Assembly (NCBI GenBank): GCA_037893245.1
Contig: JBAIAA010000654.1
Span: forward strand, 1 to 64,000
DNA length: 64,000 nucleotides
Direction of reading: 5' to 3'
Source of the DNA: Crossaster papposus
Taxonomy: Eukaryota > Echinodermata > Asteroidea > Velatida > Solasteridae
Shown here: one piece after another, positions 47,601 through 59,600 of the stretch
How positions within the stretch are numbered: the stretch's first letter is position 1
Layout: every line of letters starts with the position of its first letter
The notes under the pieces: generated by a model
The model's database searches: none
What the model was told of the DNA's origin: nothing
Seen by the model: the letters and a program-made list of their open reading frames with translations, nothing else
Program-made: the position numbers and the translations under genes

Positions 47601-50600
47601 ATTTGTCTACTTTTTCCTATTTTTATTAATTTTGCTTTACTTTATTTTCCTAAAATTCCTACTGTTGTCTCACAACTCGGACAAGTTTAGATTGGGAACA
47701 AAATGTTTGTTTTATCACCACATGAGTACTTTATTGGGGATGGGCATTGGATACCCCTTAAGCTACGACTTTGTAATATTCCTAAGTTCAACATCACTAA
47801 AATCTTGAATACTATTGAGCACTTGTAATTGTATTATACGAAGTGATGATTCAATGCGAAAAGGCCAGGACTGGAAGGTAAAGAAACAGTTTGTATCTTG
47901 CAGTCCCATTCAGGTTTGCTGCGAGGGTTACACTGGCTCCGTGGAAGATGACTGTCCTACAGGTATGTGTAGTGATATCGTGCTTAATTTACTTTTGTGT
48001 GTGTGTTAATTTATGAGAGTAGCCCTTAACTTCCCAAAGAAATATAGTAAAATTTTAAAATCATTTCTAAAATTCCCCGCACATAAAAAACAAAACATTT
48101 ATTTAAATACTAAAATCATTTTAATGAATGTGGGCTGTGAACCTACGACCTACGTATTATTGTACAGCGCTCTACTAACTGAGCTTTTCAATGGCGTTAC
48201 GCCCTTGTCATCATCTTTGTTCAGTTTGAAAAATCAAATGTCGGTATCTTAACTTTTAGGATTGATATTTTATTATTTTGTTTTATTTTGTTGACTATAG
48301 CTGTGTGCACCTCGCCATGTTTGAATGGAGGAACGTGTTCCGCACCTGACTATTGCATATGCACCAAAGCATACACCGGGGAAACATGCAACGGTAAGTT
48401 ATTCATACAAGTGGGTGGAGTTAGGAGTCCAAAAAGGGGGAGGGCGCTTAGGCAGGGTTTAACCAGTTCGCGCCGGGATTATTTTAACATCGCCGAGCCG
48501 ACGGGCGGGATTATTTTTAACGAAACTCAATCCGAAGCGTGTTCAGGCTGACAGTGCCGGGAAGCACACCCACGCATTTCCGGCCTTGCCCGCTGCTGAC
48601 ATACATTTCCGAACTTGAACTTGGCGTGTTTATGCGTCATCCGTTTTAAATCTGGGGAAATTTTTGCGTTTATATACGTCATCCGGCGCGAACTGGTTAA
48701 TGAAATCATTCTTTCCATCGCACAAATGTGAAACATTTATTATTTGTTTTATACAACGTCTGAATAAATTATAATTGGTAACTTGTAAACGCGCGCTCGC
48801 ACCGTTTGATAGAACCATGTGATAGAACGTCTTTGGGTGGTGCGGCCGGGATTTATTTAGGGATTGTATAATCTAAGATAGTCAATAGACAAACAATAGT
48901 GTAAGATTTTGATTTCAATTTAGAAGTTGCCAAGTCACAATTTGAATTGCGACCACATTCTGCACTATTTAAAGAAAATGTCCAAAAGTGCGTTTCTGAT
49001 GAGATGCACATTTAGAAATGGCACTCTTTTGTTTATTTTCTTCAAAATGACAGCATGCCAGAAGGAATAATTTGAGAATCATTAATATTTTTATAAGCTA
49101 TTTAACAGTATTTTGCTTGGATAGCTGCAAACGGTATAGTATTAAACTATACCTTTTGTTTGTTTTTTTCTCCATTTTCCAGTCTTGAACGTGAAGGACT
49201 ACGAATGGACTGAGTGGGTGAATTTGGACCGGAATAACATCATTGGTGATTTTGAGAAGTTGTATGAGATCCGTGCAGCGTAAGTCGCTCTCTATAAAAA
49301 CCATTACACTAAAAGGTCAAAGGTCACACAATGGCATATCATCACAAGTTCTATAATATCATTGGTAGCCGTATTTTGATGTTCCTTGACCGGTATCCAC
49401 ATTTCTTGATAGGCTGGAGGTATGTAAGTACAGCGTCCCTGAGAACATTGAGTGTCGACCAGTGACAAACCAGCACGGCGTGAATGATCAAGTTGTGACA
49501 TGTGACCGCCGCTTGGGCTTAAAATGCCGTAATGATGAGCAGCTGGATGAAGAGCCCTGCTTGGACTATGAGGTCAAGATCCTGTGTCCTGTTATTGATG
49601 ACAGTAAGTTAACCTTGTGTTTTTTTTGTGTCCATGTGCAAGGTTCTTTACCTGAATTTTTGTCAATCACTGTTGAAAAAACAGTGCACTGTATGAACAC
49701 GTACAAGTTGAACATTTTGTGTTACGTTGAAAGAAGTTGTACCCCCCTCCCCCCCCCCTACAAAGTTTCCACAGCTATTATGAGATTTGTCAAGATTGTC
49801 AGTCATGACATTTCTTTGATTGTTTTTGCAGTCAAGACAGGCTACACTTGCATCCGCAAGACGCTAGAATACAACACAGGAGAGGAGGTGAAGGATGGTG
49901 ATTGCTCATCTTGGTATGTATAGTTCAATTATGAGCTCCTTACACAAGTACTCTCTCAGAGGAAGAAAAAGGCGAGTTACGGGCTCAATATCGACGCCAT
50001 CTTACCACACATTCTGATTTAAGTGTCTGGTTTCAGCTATGGTATTCATAGTAAAGAGAGTCAGCAAACAGACAACAATTTCACTGGTATACAATTTTAG
50101 GTAGCATTGCGCATAACACCACCGACAAAAACTCCCATTTGAAGAACAGTTAAAGGTAGTATACACCATTGGTAATTGCTTGAATTATCATGAATGGGTA
50201 GATTTGGGGGGTTGTATTTCATAGTAAATATCGTTTAACTGACTTTTCCGAAGTTTTACAATCATGGATGCCGAGAAAAGCATGAAAAACAGCGTTTGTT
50301 TTCAACCGGGGTCGAGCAGTTATTCTTGTGTTATCTTTGTTTTTTCGCTCTCGCCGTCCGGCGAGAGCGAATTTTTCTTTATAAAATTTAATTTGTTTGA
50401 ATAATTACAGGATATCTAGCGCAATCCTTTTTCTGAATGCCTAGAATCATTATTTACTTTCAATTGAGTAAAGTATTTCTTAATAATTCAGTAGTAAATA
50501 TTTTCGATATCTGCAAATGGTGTATACTACCTTTAATTGCTATGTGAACAGCGCCCTCATTTGACCTTGCCCTAATATGATTCAATGATTTATTGAAATC

Positions 50601-53600
50601 TGCGCCCAATTTCTTGGCTCTGCTTACCGTTTATAGCGAAAAACCGCTGCCTACTATAGCAGAAAATTATGTGCTTATGCTTGGCGTATTCCACGCGTTA
50701 ACGAGAAATGTTGCTTACTACGCATCTGCACATTCTGTAACTAAGGATTCTGTGCTTACAGTGTCCTGCTAGCGTGGTTAGCACAAAACGGTAATTGTTA
50801 GCGCAGAATTCTGTGGTTATAGCAGAGCAATAAAATTAGGCCCTGATACGATCTGTTGTTCCTTTCAGTGAGTGTCAGTTTGACGGACGCTGGGAATGCC
50901 ATAGAGAAGAAAAGAATTGTGAGAGTAAGTAGCTTCAATCTCCAAGAGGACATTATGTGACCTGTTCCAACGAAACCCGGACAAAGTTGACTTTTTAGTT
51001 TTTCAGATTTTGTTTTTTTCAATTTCTCTAGGTTCTCAGCTTTAAAATGATGTATCATTTACATATGTACCCCCACCCTATCTTCCCTGGGGTCTGGATT
51101 TAGTGATAAAACCCTGACAACCTAATTATGAGATAAACAGCTTTGAAGTTCAGAAAAGCGTATTATTTCTATTCACAAATGTTTCACAAAATTGACAAAA
51201 AACACACTTCTGGTAGACGGATTTTGTTTAAATTTAAGGAGATTGTAGATTAATAGTGAGTGACTTAGGAAAACCTAAAACCTCAAAATGGTAAAATTCA
51301 TCCCGAAATGACTTCAGGAGTACATTGTGACAAAACACATTGTGCGACTTTGTCCGGGTTTTGTTGGAACAGGTTTCGTTGGAACAGGTCACATATTGTT
51401 AAATTCCTTATTCATGCCTGACCTAATATTATGAATACCTGTAGCATAATAACTTTTGCTTGAATATTATTGGTGCCACCGGAAGAAGTTGTTTTTTTCT
51501 AAAAGCATTGATGATTTTATTATCATTTGAAAGCACGAATGTCATTTTCTTGACTCTAAGGTCACATTTGTTTCTCTCCTATAGTGCCCCTTTCTACCAC
51601 TCCAGCACCTTTGTTTCCGTGGCTTCCGTCTGGTAAGTCTCCAGATTTATGATAATAGGAAAACATGAAACTCCTAGAATTATTGAATGTCCTCTTCCCA
51701 TCTCATCTCATTCTCTTTACTGATATCGTTGCCATTGTTTCGTTGATAGATGTGCAAACTGGGCAATGCATTGTGGGTGAGACCATCTTTAACCACGGTG
51801 ACACAACGACCCTGGATTGCAAGATGTGGTAAGCAAAAGGGGCGGAGCAAATGGTGGTTTTCTTTCTTGTTAAAATATTTTTCAAACATTATCCTCATTA
51901 CAAGACAAAACAATGATAATTCACTCATCTTAATAGCGCACATGTCAACAAAGCGGGGCGCCATTAGGTCTAAAGTGTATTAAATATATGGTGTAAGGGA
52001 GCTATTGTAATGGCAACAAAAAATCTCTGGCTACCATAATAATTGAACTAACACTAATAAGAAGCTAGCACTGTTTGTGCTGGGCATCTGTACTCGGTTC
52101 TTCTCCGAGATCTCAAGACCTCAACTACAAATCATAATAATTGGACTAACACTAATAAGGAGCTACTCTAGCACTATTTGTGCTTGGCATTTGTACTCGG
52201 TTCTCCTCTTGGATCTTAAAACTACAACCCAATATTGTAGCACCTCCTTGATCTTGTCTCATGATGATGATGTTTTCTTGCAGTACCTGTGATATGAATA
52301 ATGGCTGGCGCTGTGTCAATATTGATGACCCCACCTGTGTAGCACCTCCAGTTGGTAAGTCTGTACCCAGCGTTCAATTATTACACTACGAAAAGGCATG
52401 ATGTGTTTTTGCATTTAAACGGACACGTTCTTTTTCCACGGAATTTAGTATTTATACATTTTGGACCATGCTTTACAAATGGAACTCATAAAAACAGTAA
52501 AATTTGGTCTCCTTCTAGTTTCTAAACAAATAGGAAGACTCCTCAGTCTTTCTATTTGTAATGTCTCCGTATTGCTGAAATAGTTATGCTAAAGTGTCTC
52601 CCTATTCTTACATTAACAAAAAAAATTGCTTCTTATAATTAGCCTTGTGGACTGACTTGTAATATGACTGCAGTGTTTTGTACTAATTACTAACCAGTAT
52701 TTTTTGGATTTGTTGTTCAGATGACTACTGCCGAATTGACAATCACTTTATCTTCTTCCACGGCCAGACAGCGAAGAAAGATTGCAACACATGGTAAGAT
52801 TGTTGCATTCCAACTAAAGCAATGGCCAAACAAATTTAAATGATGTATAAAGTTTGGTTAATGACAAGTTCAAGTGAAACATTTATCATTTTACCCAAAC
52901 AAATGAAAAAGCATTTATAAAAAAAACAGATTTATCTGTGTGCTTTCGGTTTTTTTTTATTCATTATTTTTTTGTTGCGATCAGCATTTGCAAGAACAGT
53001 GAATGGGATTGCACTCAGACGATCTGCCCGGAAAAGAACAACAAAGTAGACTACTATCTGAGGTGTCTCAACCCTGATACCAACATTCGCCATGACGACG
53101 GGGAGATTGTTACTAGAGACTGCAACATCTGGTGAGTTGTCCTACGTTGTCACGGGCGTCGTTATTAAGGAGGATGTAAAGTTGTACAATGTTGTCTAAG
53201 ATAGATATGCAACGTTGGTGCATGATTTAAAGGTAGGATACACCATTGATAATTGCTTGAATTATTATGAATGAGTGGGTTTGGGGGATTGAATTTCATA
53301 GTAAATATCGTTTCTTGGTTTATCGTTTCTAGGTATAATAATATCACACTGTTGTTGCCATGGATTGACTAATCAGGATTGAGGATTAAAATGTAAAGAT
53401 CTTTGATATTTGGAAAGTCCTGTACAACTACCTAATATAATGCTTCTCTGTTGGTACTTTGTAGTGTGTGTACTCGAACCAAGTGGGAGTGTACACGTGA
53501 TCCTTGTGAGGAGGGGACATCACAAGACAGTGATTATACCCTGTCATCTAAGAAGGTGTGTACCACACCCACTGGCCTGCCCTACCCCCATGGTGCTACT

Positions 53601-56600
53601 ATCAGCCAGGACTGCAATGCATGGTGGGTACACTGCTCGTTATAGTTATATCAATAAACAAATTCAATTTCTGGTTTTAATCTTTTTACTGTTTAAAGCT
53701 TTTTTCTAGTCAAACTGCTTCTTAAAATGTTCTTGTTTTGAAATTAGGACCCAACTGCTTTAGTCTAAAGCACAAAAGTAATCCCTGCTGAGTTAATTTA
53801 ACCTTAAAATATAGTTTTCTGTGCAACTCCGCTAAATTTGACCAAGCCTTTTAACCAGTTCGCGCCGGGATTATTTTAACATCACCGAGCCCACGGGCGG
53901 GATTATTTTTAACGAAACTCGATCCGAAGCGGTTTCAGGCTGATAGTGCCGGGAAGCACACCCACGCATTTCCGGCCTTGCGCGCTGCTGACATACATTT
54001 CCAAACTTGAACTTGGCGTGTTTATGCGTCATCCGTTTTGAATTTGGGGAATGTTTTGCGTTTATATACGTCATCCGGCGCGAACTGGTTAAAGGCAAGC
54101 CATTAACTGAATTTGTCTTAATCTGTCGTAAAGAGCATTTCTGAAACTTTAAATGTTTACAATTGCAGCAAGTGTTTTGATGGCAAGTGGCAGTGCACTC
54201 GTCGGTTTTGTTCTGCCAAGACCTACCCTAACTCCACCTGTGTGGACGAAGTGTCCACTTCACTGGTCAAGAGCGGCCAGACCATCCGACGGGGATGCGA
54301 CGTCTGGTAAGTCCAGATTTCTCAACAGAGTTAATTCTCAGCATGTTCTGAAAATAATCACAAATTCATTGCAGTATTGTTCAAATCCAGGACAAATATA
54401 GAAGTCTGAAATATTGTCTCTCTTCGTAATTAAACTCTGAAATAAGATTTGAAGGTCTGGATGGTGAAAAGACAATAAATAGTAAAAGTGGCATCATGTG
54501 GTGATTTGGTGTCGTTCTGAAAGGAACTGGAGGTAACTCAACGTTTCGGGCAGTATGCTCTTCCAGTCGTCACAAGACTCTTGTAGTCTTATAGAAAAGA
54601 TCTAATAATTTCTGGCTTTTCTTTTACAGTTTGTGCAATGGTGGAAACCTGATATGTACCACTAAGCCCTGTGAAACTAACCATGGTAAGAAAATGTAGT
54701 TAAATATCAGTTTTTCTTGCGGTTTGTTTGACGAGTTATAAGTTAAAAATTGAAAAATAGTTTAAAGTTAACTCTTCAGAGTCTCACAAAAAATGTGTAC
54801 TTGAAAGGTTGAGGCGCAAAAGTCGCTAAATGCCAGCAAACAAATTGATTATCGTTTACTAGGCATTTAGAGCTTTCACTTGATATGATTTAAATCAAGT
54901 CATGGAAGTGGCGTTGGGCGGCTTTTGCGCCTAAACACTTTACTTGCTCTTCTTAAGTTCTTCATTTTAGAATACTGTTGAACCTAACACCGTCTAATAC
55001 CTTTCATTATTATCTCTTTTTTTAGGCATCTGCTTTGATGAGCAACGTCGTTTTGCTACCACCTCAACCTCGTTTGATCGTCAATATCGCCCAGTCTGTA
55101 ACAGTGACGGGACTTTTAGCCCAATTCAATGCAACCCACTCCATGGCGTGTGCTTCTGTGTTAACAACCTTGGTCACGTCATACCGGGTACCACTGTCAG
55201 GCAGGATACCGGCACACCTAACTGCTCACCTTACACTATCGGTTAGTGGGACTTTCAACTCTGTCAATTTAAATAATTTAGTACTTGGATTTTTGTGTAA
55301 ATTTAGCATGCCTACGCGCAGCCGGTATGGCTATATAGACACGTTGTGTATCTCGTTCTCAGGTCTCTGTACCTCAAATAGACATGTTGCTCTTTCATCA
55401 AATAACAAAACTTGTCCACAGTGAGACTGCTCTGTGCAATGTGTCTATGTTCATTTTTTGTACAACAATTACAGTACATAAAGATCTTGTTTACATATAG
55501 GTAGTGGTGTTGTCAGAGTTGAAGTCGAGTACTTACCAACTTAACTACTAGATATTCAGTTTGATTCAATTCAGTATCTTTATGCATCCAAAGTCCCAAG
55601 TTATTATTTTTCTCTAACACTGACTTCATTTGTTGTCTACTGTCAATGTTTGTCTCACTTTGTTTGCAACAAACAGCTCAATATTTGGTAGTAAATAAAG
55701 CACTAAGTTCTCGACTACAACACTGGTTTGGTTTCACAGTGATGTGCATTAGAAACCCTCTTGTGCTTTCATTGTTATGAACAACATTCAAGATGGCTTC
55801 CTAATGCACAGAGACAACACCTGCTTGTAAACACACCTGTTAATTCTCTCTGTCTGTTTTCCTTTACTCAGATATTGATCCCCTACGTTTCACCATGCCC
55901 AGCACCCAGACTGGTAAGAATTAGCAGCTATGTGTTCAATGCGGTATTTCAACTGCGCATATGTGCGCAGTGATACAGGTCATGGGTCATACGAGATAAC
56001 TAACGTGTGCGTATCAATGCGCATGGTGGTTGCACATTGCACACGTTAATTAAAATCAGAATGGGCATTCACATAACATCACATTAGCAATTTTATCTTC
56101 ATTGAGGTACCACACTGGTTTATTGTCTGTGTACGTTTCCTTTCTTATTTTATTACAGTTGTGACAATACTTTCACCGACAGCATTTCTATTGTGTCTGG
56201 AAAAATGCGAGGTTCCAAACTATATAATCTTATGTTTGTTAACCCTATTAAACTTGTAGACAGGTTTCTGAAACCTTCCAAAATCCACCACTTTGTAGGA
56301 CTTAAAATCTAAATTCTTTTTACATTCAGGGAACATCTAGTCCCATGTAAAGTAAATTTGGTTTGGCTTAACATTCCTCAGTCCTTAGCTTATAATACCG
56401 CCTGGTGCATTCAGAAAGATCCAGTTAGGGTTGGATAACGATATAACCATTGACCATTTTGTGACCTCTCTTTCATGACCTAGGTAACTTCCCCTGCATT
56501 GACACCACCCAGGATACCACTACCCGTCTGACTGGGTACAACAGCCCTAAGTGCCTCCCCAGTGGGTTCTTTGCACCCCTGCAATGTGACTCCCACACTG

Positions 56601-59600
56601 GGATATGTTACTGTGTCGCCCAGGAAGGCACAACTATCCCGGGTACCGTGCTACATGTCAGCCAGGGACGACCTAACTGTGAAGTGACTAGAGGTGAGAA
56701 ATAGGGGCGGGTTGAGAAGGTATAGGGTATGTTACTGTGTCACCCAGGAAGGCACAACTATCCCGGGTATCGTGCTGCATGTCAGCCAGGGACAACCTAA
56801 CTGTGAAGTGATTAGAGGTGAGAAATAGGGGCGGGTTGAGAAGGTATGGGGTATGTTACTGTGTCACCCAGGAAGGCACAACTATCCCGGGTACCATGCT
56901 ACATGTCAGCCAGGGACGACCTAACTGTGAAGTGACTAGAGGTGAGAAATAGGGGCGGGTTGAGAAGGTATGGGGTATGTTACTGTGTCGCCCAGGAAGG
57001 CACAACTATCCCGGGTATCGTGCTACATGTCAGCCAGGGACGACCTAACTGTGAAGTGACTAGAGGTGAGAAATAGGGGCGGGTTGATAGTTCAGAGGTT
57101 GAGGAGTGGCTGTTTATATCAATTAACAACTTTTGTGGTTCTCGCACTTTGAAATATTTAATTGTTTAAGGGAAATTCCTACACTGCTTTTGTACACAAT
57201 TTCCAAATGCCAGGAATAATATTTGACTAGAACTAACACGCATGTTCCTTTAGTCAAAGTTGATGTACGTCGACTAATCTTTAATGTTTTTTCTTTTATT
57301 TTCAGGTGATATTCCTGTTTCGACCACCACTGGTAGGTCAAATTTTAACACTGTTTGTTGAAGATTTGAGAATTTGTGAGAATTTGAAGATTTTAAAAAT
57401 CACAATCATAATTGATAATCCTGCATTCACAGTTGTCTGAAATGTGTTTACTTGCATATAAAGGTATACTCGTCTGGTTTTGTTTGTCGGCCACCCTGTA
57501 TAGATGCATAGATCATATATCTTTCTCTTGTTGGGATTCTCACCCAGAAACCAAGACACAATGCCGTAAGGAAAGAGATATCGCTGAACGCTACAAGCTT
57601 CCCTTCATGCCTGAATGTGACCAGACAGGCATGTATAGGCCACTACAGACCAACCCAAAGTTTAACCTCAAATTCTGCGTGGACGTTAACGGTGTAGTAA
57701 TGGCACAAACCATCACCAGATCTAGATTCTTGGATTGCAACATCTACAGACAATGTAAGAATATTAGAGTTGTCTTAAAGGTAGTATACACCATTGGTAA
57801 TTGCTTAAATTATCATGAATGGGTAGATTTGAGGGTTGTATTTTATCGTAAATATCATTTAACTGACCTGTCTGAAGTTTTACAATCTTGGATCCCGAGA
57901 AACGCACGAATAATAGTGTTTGTTTTAAAACGGCGTCAAGCAGTTATTCTTATGTTATATTTGTTTGTTCGTGATCTCTGTCCGGCGATCGCAAATTTTT
58001 CTTTTTAAAATTAATTTTTTTTGAATAATTTAAGGATATCTAGCTCAATCATTTTGCTGGATGCCTAGAATCATTATTTTCTATCAAATGAGTAAGATAT
58101 TTCTTAATAATTCGGTAGTAAATATTTTCGATATCTGCAAATGTCACTATATGTTATCACAAGACGTCATTACAAAGGTCCATAACATATCACAAGTAAC
58201 CGATACGTTTAGCGCAACTTAATCACAAGTCAATTACAAGATATCAATAATCAATCATAAAACTAGTGATTTGTGTGCTCAAATTCTTCCAACAATTTGA
58301 GTTCATAATGAAAAAATTTTCAATCGTGTTTTGTTCTGTCAATCAAAGTTGAGTTCAGTTCAGTAGAAAAGTTACCTGTGTTTTGGAAATGTTTGTTTGT
58401 TCAGCTGTGCACCGGGATATCAATCCTTACACTAACAAAGTCATCTCTGGCGAAGAACCACGTATTCTACAAACCTTTCCAATCAAGGACGTGATTCACA
58501 GTGAGTACCAGTCGCAGAAAGATTTATATTATAGTTGTTTTCTTTGCCTTTCTACCGCTGTGACCCGGGTTCGCATCCCACCTGGGCCAATATGTAGATT
58601 GGGTTTCTGTCTGATTACGTGGATTTCTCCACAAAATATTCTTCTGGCGTTTTCCTCCCACCGCTAAAACTGTAACCTTGCAAGCTAGGGCGCTTTTAAA
58701 GAATCTTTGGTTTCATTACCCAAAATATAATATTAATCTGTTTTTAAAGAATGTAAATCTTGGTCACAATTTGTATGAAAATTTGGGCGTCTCCCTTTCC
58801 CCCGCTACATAAACATAATTGCTATTCATCAATTGTCATTGCTGTCTGATATCTCATGCAATATTTCTCGTTATTTTCTCCTTTTTTCAAACTATTCTCA
58901 GAGACCCCACGCTGCAAGCTACAGCGCCTAATCTCTCAGTCTGTCTCCAGTGTTTACCGACCTTCTTGCTTAGATGACGGACGATTCCGTCCTGAACAGT
59001 GCCCCTTTGGAACCGATATCTGCTTCTGTGTGGATGTCACAGGTGCCATCGTTCCTGAGAGTGTGCGTGCCGTAGGATATCAGGGACAAGACTGCAATCT
59101 CTACAGCAGTGTCTTTGGTAACAAGAATAAAACAATTGAAATGTATTTATACTCTACAGTAGAATATGTTCACTCTCAATTTTTTTTAAAAATTTTTTGA
59201 AGGAAAACTGAATATATAATGACTTTAAAACTGACAAAAACTCAAGGAGTTAAAATTAATGCTTATCTATTTTCCCTGTTTTGACTTTGATGTAGCTATT
59301 AATTTTTAAAGTAAATTGGGTAAAAATAGATTGTTCTGTTTTTTACATTTGTGTGTTTTTCACATCGGTTACTTTTTATCAGAGATGTAGTCGAGTCCAT
59401 CACAAGTCCCTGCAAGTCAATCACAAGTCTTTCAGTTGTTCAAATTAAATCACAAGCTATTCAAATCAGCTTTGACAAAAGCATTCCTTTGTCATTGTTC
59501 ATCCAGTTACTTGTGACTGCCTTCATGAAGGGACTTGTGACTGGTTCCACGAAAGGACTTGTGAACGGACTTGCAGGGACTCAACTATAACCCTGCCTTC

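Larger units (their letters stand above)
49832..54685 (+). other. Six tandem six-cysteine modules (pacifastin-like or VWC subdomain-1-like)
   Basis: Modules: exons 7-8, 10-11, 12-13, 13-14, 14-15 and 15-16. The shared core is a Gly-x-(Thr/Glu) turn, then DCNxCxC, four to seven residues, WxC(T), three or more residues, C; for example KKDCNTCICKNSEWDCTQTIC at the junction of exons 12-13. This is close to the arthropod pacifastin inhibitor core (CNxCxC...CTxxxC) and to the first half of a VWC domain. Each module is split by a phase-2 intron inside the same cysteine codon (TG|T or TG|C), so the unit multiplied with its intron. Exon 9 (51585-51632) is a Pro/Thr-rich linker after the first module. 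Confidence 0.8.
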
